Assembly (NCBI GenBank): GCA_007116765.1
Contig: SKHV01000239.1
Span: 1 to 5,511 of the forward strand
DNA: 5,511 bases
From: Prolixibacteraceae bacterium
GTDB lineage: Bacteria; Bacteroidota; Bacteroidia; Bacteroidales; Prolixibacteraceae
Reading direction: 5' to 3'
A program made the position numbers and the translations under genes. Below, piece by piece: positions 1 through 4,435 of this stretch. The notes below the pieces were generated by a model. It did not search any database. It saw nothing but the letters and a program-made list of their open reading frames with translations, and had not been told where the DNA came from. Numbering within the stretch: position 1 is the stretch's first letter; every line of letters starts with the position of its first letter.

Positions 1-945
1 CAATTCTTTGTTGCGGGGCAACGACAATCCTTCAAAAAAGTCCTCTTTTGTCATCCCTTCAAATAATCCACCGTAGCTTGTAATTTCAAATCTGTCAGAA
101 AATATTTCAAATTTTGGAGGTATTTCACGGGTGTAGTCATTATGGATAATTGCATTTATTATTGCTTCTCTTAATGCTATTGCATCCCAAAGTCTTTTGT
201 CAATTCGCTCTTTTGAAGTAATTTTTGAAAAAGTTTTATTTTCAAGTTCAAGTTTGTCAAGCACTCTTTTTGTTGCTTTTATTAATGAACAATAACCATA
301 TTCATTATTTTCAGCTAAATCAATTCTATCTATACCTGAATATTTAGCAACTTTTATTGATGTTCCATTTTCATCAGCCAACAAATATGCAACATAGTTT
401 AAACTTTCATTATCCGTTAATAACTCAAGATTTTGTTTAAAATGCCTGGTTAGAGTAAGTCCGTTCTCTTGGTAGTAAATTTTTAATTGCTCGAAAGATA
501 AATCTTGTCGGTGCGACCGTATTTTTCCAAGAGAATTTCGGGTGCGTGAAGCAAATAATTTTTCAATCATTGCTTTTGGCATTGGTTCAGCTGCTGTTCC
601 AGTTCGGATAAAACACCCTTTTTCGGTCATGCCGAATTTCTTTTTAAAATATGGCTTTTCGGTTCCTCCGGCAACAATTATTTTGATGAGTTCTCTGCCT
701 TGTTTTTTTTCTGCAACAACATCAAATAATCCCATCGCTGATGGTGAAATGTTGTTTTTAATGCGGTCTTTTATTTTAAGCATATCACCATCAATGTCAG
801 AGACTCCCAATACCTCACCTTGCTTATCGATACCAATGTAAATCAATCCACCTTCATGATAATTGAGAAAGGCAATTATTTCCTTTTCAATATCGACATC
901 TGCATTGAGTTCTCTTTTATATTCTATGCGATTGGTTTCCGGCAT
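1..945 (-). CDS. AlbA_2 / HATPase_c_4 ATP-binding protein, C-terminus off the left edge (partial)
   Basis: This reads open for 315 codons from the ATG at 945-943 to the first base of the window. An in-frame TAA lies six codons upstream, so this is the first ATG available. Residues 1-130 look like the AlbA_2 (Schlafen-AlbA_2) domain: an E-Y-K motif at residues 8-10, then AFLNYHEGGLIYIGI around 25-39. After a linker, residues about 245-315 resemble the HATPase_c_4 module of COG2865-type proteins: REAIINAIIHNDY at about 259-271, a DRFEI-x-x-YGGL segment, and EGLSLPRN near the edge. The family is often annotated as a transcriptional regulator or 'RecG-related' protein. AlbA_2 is thought to bind nucleic acid and the second module resembles a GHKL ATPase. 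The real substrate is unknown. A C-terminal winged helix is usual but would lie outside the window. The gene starts 46 bp after the hemE stop on the same strand, so read-through from hemE is possible. Its DNA is AT-rich compared with hemE. Confidence 0.88.
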   Translation of the reverse strand, partial: MPETNRIEYKRELNADVDIEKEIIAFLNYHEGGLIYIGIDKQGEVLGVSDIDGDMLKIKDRIKNNISPSAMGLFDVVAEKKQGRELIKIIVAGGTEKPYFKKKFGMTEKGCFIRTGTAAEPMPKAMIEKLFASRTRNSLGKIRSHRQDLSFEQLKIYYQENGLTLTRHFKQNLELLTDNESLNYVAYLLADENGTSIKVAKYSGIDRIDLAENNEYGYCSLIKATKRVLDKLELENKTFSKITSKERIDKRLWDAIALREAIINAIIHNDYTREIPPKFEIFSDRFEITSYGGLFEGMTKEDFFEGLSLPRNKEL

Positions 946-991
946 ATTACTTAGTGAGTTTTATTTTTCTTCAAATGGAATCAATCTTTAT

Positions 992-2032
992 CTACCTGTT
1001 CCAATTTGTGTTTTTAGCCCAATCGGTCAAAAATCTGGCATTTTCAAATGGTATGCCGGGCATAAAACCGTGCCCCAGGTTGAAAATCCAATCGTAATTT
1101 TTTTGTCCAAATTCGATATAGACTTGTAGTTGTTTTTCAATTTCTTCTTGTGGGGCAAAAAGCAAGCGGGGGTCAACATTGCCTTGCAGTCCAATGTTTT
1201 TATGCACCATTTTGCGGGCATCGAAAATCGGGGTTTGCCAGTCGATGCTCAGGTAGTCGCATGTTTCGGGCGTAATGTGTGTTATTCCGCTGCCAATTCC
1301 TTTCGGGAAAAAGATGAATGGTGTGCCGGTTTCACGCACAGCAGCAGCAATTTTGTTTACAGCCGGCATAAAAAGCTTTTGATAAAAATCGAAAGGTAAC
1401 AAGCCCGCATGAGTATCGAAGAGTTGAAAAACTTCAACACCGTGCTTAATCTGCCCTTTGGCATAAACAATTGACAGGTCGGTTATTTTATCGACGAGTG
1501 TTTTTACCGTTTCGATGTTCCGGTAAATAAATTTGGTAGCATCGGGGAATTCGCCTTTGCGGCCAAGGCCCTGTAGCATGAACAAAAGTACAGTAAGTGG
1601 TGCCCCGCAGAAACCAATGAGCGGTGTGTTGTCCGGGCGGGTTTCTATGATTTTTTCCACTACTTTATAGATATATTCGAGCTTTGTCTCGTCGGGATTA
1701 AGCCCTTCCAGCGGATTTTCGCGAAATGCAAGCGGGTGTTCAAACACGGGACCCTCGTCGGTAAAATCGAGCCCCATGCCCATGGCGTAGGGTATTACCA
1801 GTATGTCGGAAAACAAGATGGCAGCATCAACACCCAGGTCGTGTACCGGCAACAAGGTTACTTTGGCTGCTACATCGGGGTTTTTCATCATCTGCCAAAA
1901 GGTGTAATCTTCCTTCAGTTTAAGGTACGAAGGCAGCACACGCCCGGCCTGACGCATAAACCACACCGGCGGCCTTTCGGTTTTTTGCCCTTTCAATGTA
2001 TGTAATAATATTGAATCTAAAGAGTTATTCAT
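992..2032 (-). CDS. hemE: Uroporphyrinogen decarboxylase (HemE)
   Basis: HemE is a cytosolic enzyme that decarboxylates the four acetate side chains of uroporphyrinogen III to give coproporphyrinogen III, at the branch to protoheme. The 346 residues match the usual family length of about 340-355. The UROD signature RPPVWFMRQAGR is at 20-31, with the substrate-binding arginines at 27 and 31. FSDILVIP at 74-81 carries the essential Asp76. GFCGAPLT is at 140-147, FDTHAG follows near 205-210, GLQGNVDP comes after it, and NLGHG at 318-322 carries His321. The position that is a conserved tyrosine in human UROD (Tyr164) reads as Phe151 here, which is unusual. The ATG at 2032-2030 overlaps the TAA of the upstream HEPN gene by 8 bp, which suggests translational coupling. 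The stop is TAG at 994-992. The gene is clearly richer in G+C than the HEPN and MNT genes upstream of it. Confidence 0.97.
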   Translation of the reverse strand: MNNSLDSILLHTLKGQKTERPPVWFMRQAGRVLPSYLKLKEDYTFWQMMKNPDVAAKVTLLPVHDLGVDAAILFSDILVIPYAMGMGLDFTDEGPVFEHPLAFRENPLEGLNPDETKLEYIYKVVEKIIETRPDNTPLIGFCGAPLTVLLFMLQGLGRKGEFPDATKFIYRNIETVKTLVDKITDLSIVYAKGQIKHGVEVFQLFDTHAGLLPFDFYQKLFMPAVNKIAAAVRETGTPFIFFPKGIGSGITHITPETCDYLSIDWQTPIFDARKMVHKNIGLQGNVDPRLLFAPQEEIEKQLQVYIEFGQKNYDWIFNLGHGFMPGIPFENARFLTDWAKNTNWNR

Positions 2033-2420
2033 ATTTGTTTATAAAGTTGAGAACCTGTTCTAAGATATTTTCAGCATACTGGATAGAAGAAGATATTTCC
2101 TCGCGTTCAGGCATGAAGTAACGTGGTCCAGGGTATCTTTCGGATTGATAATAATCGTTAATAATTAATAAGGTTTTAAGTTCTGTATTTTGCCAATCAA
2201 TGTATCTTGAAGCATAATTAAAGAGGATATCAAGAGCATGTGTTTTAGGAATTTTGTCATTATTATAAGCATAAATCGCCTTTAGTGCTTTTTCGATAGA
2301 TTGTTGTATGTCAATGGAAATGACATCTGTATAATGATTTGCTTTGTATAACAATATTGCAGTCTCCAAATTCTTTCTGGCAAAATCAAACCATTCTAAA
2401 GCAAGTTTTTTGTTAGCCAT
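2025..2420 (-). CDS. HEPN-domain protein, partner of the adjacent MNT nucleotidyltransferase
   Basis: This is a 131-residue, mostly helical protein of the PF05168-like HEPN family. Recognisable features are the WFDFARKNLETA helix at 10-21, the IQQSIEKALKAIY helix at 38-50, PKTH at 58-61, and ERYPGPRY at 94-101. HEPN proteins paired with MNT nucleotidyltransferases are known as HepT/MntA toxin-antitoxin modules, in which HEPN is an RNase toxin and MNT modifies it with AMP. The RNase motif R-x4-6-H is not visible here: the R-Y-P segment has no following histidine. RNase activity is therefore uncertain. I chose the ATG at 2420-2418, which overlaps the MNT stop by 8 bp and has AAAGGG about 11 bases upstream. 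An in-frame GTG at 2468-2466 would add 16 residues, but they precede the first domain helix and would overlap MNT by 56 bp. The gene overlaps the hemE start by 8 bp. Confidence 0.9.
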   Translation of the reverse strand: MANKKLALEWFDFARKNLETAILLYKANHYTDVISIDIQQSIEKALKAIYAYNNDKIPKTHALDILFNYASRYIDWQNTELKTLLIINDYYQSERYPGPRYFMPEREEISSSIQYAENILEQVLNFINKYE

Positions 2421-2736
2421 ATAAGATATTCCCTTTTGTAAATATTTCTTTGTAAAACTGGTCTCCACTTTCTATTCGTTCATCGATACGTTGCTGGCTA
2501 TCAACAATGATATCAATAGGGATATTCCATTTTTTTATTATATCCCATAATTTCATTCTTAAATCAACTCTAAAATTACGTACTTCTGATTCGCCAATAT
2601 TTTTAATGACAAGAATATCTATATCGCTATCATTGTTGGGTGTTCCATAGGCATATGACCCGAAAAGTATTATTTTTTCAGGTGAAGCTTTTTTTAATTC
2701 ATTAACGATATGTGGTATATGTTGTTGATGATTCAT
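2413..2736 (-). CDS. Minimal nucleotidyltransferase (MNT / MntA-like), NTP_transf_2 fold
   Basis: This is a 107-residue single-domain protein of the DNA polymerase beta superfamily. The active-site motif G-S-x10-D-x-D is complete: Gly26 and Ser27 in ILFGSYAYG, then Asp38 and Asp40 in SDIDILV. The third metal-binding acid is probably Asp75 in IPIDIIVDS. The family transfers a nucleotide, and in HepT/MntA systems MntA adds AMP to a tyrosine of the HEPN partner and so silences it. Here all catalytic residues are intact, so the protein should be an active transferase, but its target is inferred only from the neighbouring HEPN gene. The order MNT then HEPN and the 8-bp overlap fit one bicistronic unit. 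The start ATG at 2736-2734 follows an A-rich leader that includes a run of ten A on the coding strand (2758-2749). The cassette lies between hemL and hemE and has no evident link to heme synthesis. Confidence 0.92.
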   Translation of the reverse strand: MNHQQHIPHIVNELKKASPEKIILFGSYAYGTPNNDSDIDILVIKNIGESEVRNFRVDLRMKLWDIIKKWNIPIDIIVDSQQRIDERIESGDQFYKEIFTKGNILYG

Positions 2737-2748
2737 TGTTCGTTTACA

Positions 2749-2776
2749 TTTTTTTTTTAATCTAATTACAAATATC
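2749..2776 (-). promoter_or_regulatory. Possible weak promoter and A-tract leader of the MNT-HEPN pair
   Basis: On the minus strand GATATTTG (2776-2769) is one mismatch from the Bacteroidota -7 element TAnnTTTG and lies 32 bases upstream of the MNT ATG. A ten-base A tract (2758-2749) lies between the two. No convincing -33 TTTG is found at the usual spacing; the nearest TTG is about 26 bases upstream. This could give the cassette its own transcription, or the cassette may depend on read-through from hemL. The evidence is weak. Confidence 0.25.
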
Positions 2777-2823
2777 GCACTTTAAAAGTATTTATTGGCC
2801 AGCAATCTGTTTTATCTTAACTG

Positions 2824-2851
2824 ATGACCAATGACTAATGACCAATGACTA
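2824..2851. repeat. Heptad minisatellite, two exact copies of ATGACCAATGACTA
   Basis: The 14-base unit ATGACCAATGACTA occurs twice in perfect tandem (2824-2837 and 2838-2851). Each unit is itself two heptads, ATGACCA and ATGACTA, so the tract is four ATGACYA heptads. It begins 2 bases past the hemL stop codon (TAA, 2856-2854) and so lies in the hemL 3' untranslated region or the hemL-MNT gap. It cannot form a strong hairpin and has no downstream T-run in the hemL direction, so it does not look like a simple terminator. I recall similar heptad arrays between genes in Bacteroidota genomes, but this cannot be checked here. Confidence 0.85.
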
Positions 2852-2853
2852 AT

Positions 2854-4197
2854 TTATAAAGCTTTCAAGCCTTTACGTGCCACTTCAATGGTTTGGTCAA
2901 TATCGTCGTTGCTGTGGGCAATGGAAACAAAACCGGCTTCGTATTGCGATGGGGCCAGGTAAATACCATTATTTAACGCACACATGAAGTATTTGTTGAA
3001 ATGGGCCATGTTGCAATTACTGACATCGGCAAATGAGTTGACTGCTTCGTCGTTGCTGAAAAACAAGGTAAACATAGAGCCTACGCGGTTAATTACCCCG
3101 GGAATGCCCGTTTCGTTAAGCGCATCCTGCAAGCCTTTTTCCAAACGTGCCGATTTTTCCTCAAGCTTTTCGTAAAAGCCTTCGGTTTCGTCAAGGATTC
3201 TTAAGGTTGTAAGTCCGGCAGCCATGGCCAGTGGGTTGCCCGAAAGGGTCCCGGCCTGGTAAACAGGACCTACGGGTGCCAGTTTTTCCATTATTTCTTT
3301 TTTGCCGCCAAAAGCACCCACAGGTAGCCCTCCCCCGATTATTTTACCAAAAGTGGTAAGGTCCGGGCTTACCCCTAGTAATTCCTGTGCCGAACCTTTT
3401 GATACGCGGAAACCGGTCATCACCTCGTCAAAAATGAGCACTGCACCGTATTGGGTGCAAAGGTCGCGTACCCCTTGAATAAACTCAGCTTTGGGTTTGA
3501 TAACCCCCATATTCCCTGTAATGGGTTCGAGGATAAGGGCTGCAATGTTGTCGCTGTATTTCTCAAAAAGTTGTTTTACGGTATCAATATCGTTGTACTG
3601 TGCGTTGAGGGTGCTTTGACCGATGCCTTTTACCACGCCCGGTGAATCGGGGGTGCCAAAGGTAAGCGCACCCGAGCCTGCCTTAATCAAAAAGCTGTCG
3701 TGGTGGCCGTGGTAGCAACCTTCGAATTTGATAACCAGTTCGCGGCCGGTGTATCCGCGGGCCAAACGCAGGGCGCTCATGGTAGCTTCGGTTCCGGAAT
3801 TAACCATACGTACAAGGTCGATAGACGGAACCATTTTTTTGATTTGCTTGGCCATTAAGGTTTCGAGCAGGGTAGGAGCACCAAAACTTGTTCCCTTTGC
3901 CGCAGCTTCGTTTATGGCTTTTAGCACTTCAGGGTGGGCATGCCCTAAAATTGCCGGTCCCCAGCTTGCCACGTAATCGATGTACTCGTTGCCATCGATA
4001 TCGGTTATTTTTGAACCGCTGGCGCTGGCAATAAATGGTGGCGTGGCATCAACATTTTTGTATGAACGTACAGGCGAGTTAACACCACCGGGAATGTGTT
4101 TTTGAGCTTCGGTAAAGGCGAGTGAACTACCACCCCCTCTAACTCCCCCTAAAGGGGAAGGATTGGGGGCTACCTTGTTATGTTGTTTGTTTTCCAT
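2854..4197 (-). CDS. hemL: Glutamate-1-semialdehyde 2,1-aminomutase (HemL)
   Basis: HemL is a cytosolic PLP enzyme that converts glutamate-1-semialdehyde to 5-aminolevulinate, the committed tetrapyrrole precursor in the C5 pathway. Numbered from the ATG at 4197-4195 (447 residues), the family landmarks are IPGGVNSPVRSY at 35-46, GHAHPEV at 85-91, the SGTEATM cofactor loop at 134-140, FDEVMTGFR at 256-264 with the PLP-ring Asp257, TFGKIIGGG at 282-290 with the Schiff-base Lys285, and AGTLSGNP at 315-322. The protein is some 15-20 residues longer than the usual 427-432. The excess is at the N-terminus, where residues about 11-23 (PNPSPLGGVRGGG) are encoded by a GC-rich palindromic repeat. A TTG at 4227-4225 would extend the frame by ten residues, but it falls on the predicted -7 promoter element, so ATG is preferred. 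The gene heads the minus-strand run that continues to hemE. Confidence 0.97.
   Translation of the reverse strand: MENKQHNKVAPNPSPLGGVRGGGSSLAFTEAQKHIPGGVNSPVRSYKNVDATPPFIASASGSKITDIDGNEYIDYVASWGPAILGHAHPEVLKAINEAAAKGTSFGAPTLLETLMAKQIKKMVPSIDLVRMVNSGTEATMSALRLARGYTGRELVIKFEGCYHGHHDSFLIKAGSGALTFGTPDSPGVVKGIGQSTLNAQYNDIDTVKQLFEKYSDNIAALILEPITGNMGVIKPKAEFIQGVRDLCTQYGAVLIFDEVMTGFRVSKGSAQELLGVSPDLTTFGKIIGGGLPVGAFGGKKEIMEKLAPVGPVYQAGTLSGNPLAMAAGLTTLRILDETEGFYEKLEEKSARLEKGLQDALNETGIPGVINRVGSMFTLFFSNDEAVNSFADVSNCNMAHFNKYFMCALNNGIYLAPSQYEAGFVSIAHSNDDIDQTIEVARKGLKAL
4129..4170. repeat. GC-rich palindromic repeat inside the hemL 5' coding region
   Basis: A C-rich and G-rich imperfect palindrome stands out sharply from its surroundings. 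The outer arms are CCCCC at 4133-4137 and GGGGG at 4165-4169. The inner arms are TCCCC at 4144-4148 and GGGGA at 4154-4158, around a five-base loop CTAAA. In the hemL frame it encodes PNPSPLGGVRGGG, which has no counterpart in the usual HemL N-terminus; normal family sequence resumes at SLAFTEAQKHIPGGVNSPVR. It keeps the reading frame. This looks like an interspersed Bacteroidota stem-loop repeat that landed in a tolerant N-terminal extension. The dispersed nature is from memory of similar N-terminal peptides, not shown here. A hairpin 27 bases or more into the message could also affect translation. Confidence 0.75.
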
Positions 4198-4224
4198 TTT
4201 TGATAATTTTCTATTTTCTCTGGT

Positions 4225-4256
4225 CAAAAATACAATTTTTTATGGCGATGCCTAAA
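4225..4256 (-). promoter_or_regulatory. Predicted Bacteroidota-type promoter of hemL
   Basis: On the minus strand TATTTTTG (4232-4225) is an exact match to the -7 element TAnnTTTG. TTTA at 4256-4253 sits 20 bases upstream and is a three-of-four match to the -33 TTTG. Transcription would start near 4218-4221, giving a leader of about 20 bases before the ATG at 4197. This placement makes the TTG at 4227 unusable as a start codon. Confidence 0.55.
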
Positions 4257-4285
4257 TGGTTTGTCTATGATGTTTGTGAAGTGTT

Positions 4286-4304
4286 TTTCTATGTGCAATA
4301 GAAA
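4286..4304. repeat. Perfect 7-bp inverted repeat in the divergent intergenic region
   Basis: TTTCTAT (4286-4292) and ATAGAAA (4298-4304) are perfect inverted arms around the spacer GTGCA. The site lies upstream of the predicted promoters of both hemL and the plus-strand ATPase. It could be a binding site for a dimeric regulator, but a repeat of this size in AT-rich DNA can also occur by chance. It lacks the GC-rich stem expected of a terminator. Confidence 0.4.
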
Positions 4305-4335
4305 GGATTATTGGTAAGTATTGTTCATAAAAAAT

Positions 4336-4404
4336 AGTTTTCATTGCAAATGGAAGAAAGTTTTCATTTTAAATGGAAGAAAGTTTTCATTTATAATGGG
4401 AAAT
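4336..4404. repeat. Three tandem 23-bp dyad repeats upstream of the ATPase gene
   Basis: Three head-to-tail copies, each 23 bases long, occupy 4336-4358, 4359-4381 and 4382-4404. Each begins AGTTTTCATT and continues with AATGG. By direct comparison, copies 1 and 2 match at 21 of 23 positions, and copies 2 and 3 at 18 of 23. Each copy is also an imperfect dyad, TTTTCATT facing AATGGAAG. The third copy contains the probable -33 region of the downstream promoter. The 23-base period is a little over two helical turns, so proteins bound to neighbouring copies would lie on nearly the same face of the DNA. The position suggests an operator array for the ATPase gene. Confidence 0.85.
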
Positions 4405-4414
4405 ATTATATTTG
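4384..4414 (+). promoter_or_regulatory. Predicted Bacteroidota-type promoter of the AAA_14/DUF4143 gene
   Basis: TATATTTG at 4407-4414 matches the -7 element TAnnTTTG exactly. TTTT at 4384-4387 lies 19 bases upstream and matches three of four positions of the -33 TTTG. Transcription would begin near 4420, leaving about 15 bases of leader before the ATG. The -33 box lies within the third 23-bp repeat, so a protein bound there would compete with RNA polymerase. Confidence 0.6.
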
Positions 4415-4435
4415 CCTAAAAATAAGATAAATACT

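Noticed and set aside
965..980. TTTTCTTCAAATGGAA between hemE and the AlbA_2 gene, resembling the 23-bp repeat upstream of the ATPase
   Set aside because: Only the AAATGGAA half agrees well; the other half is shorter and shifted. One partial match in AT-rich DNA is likely chance.
542..1399. Open frames on the plus strand across the AlbA_2 and hemE genes (542-841, 863-1129, 1130-1399)
   Set aside because: They lie opposite well-supported genes, show no recognisable motif, and the hemE frame beneath is unmistakable.
2421..2468. GTG start at 2468 for the HEPN gene
   Set aside because: It would add 16 residues before the first HEPN helix and overlap MNT by 56 bp. The ATG at 2420 gives the compact 8-bp overlap and has a purine-rich AAAGGG upstream.
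2749..2758. T-run on the plus strand as a terminator tail
   Set aside because: No plus-strand gene ends before it and no stem precedes it. On the minus strand it is an A-rich leader of the MNT gene.
4133..4169. Rho-independent terminator at the GC-rich hairpin
   Set aside because: It lies within the hemL coding frame near its start and has no T-run on either strand directly after the stem.
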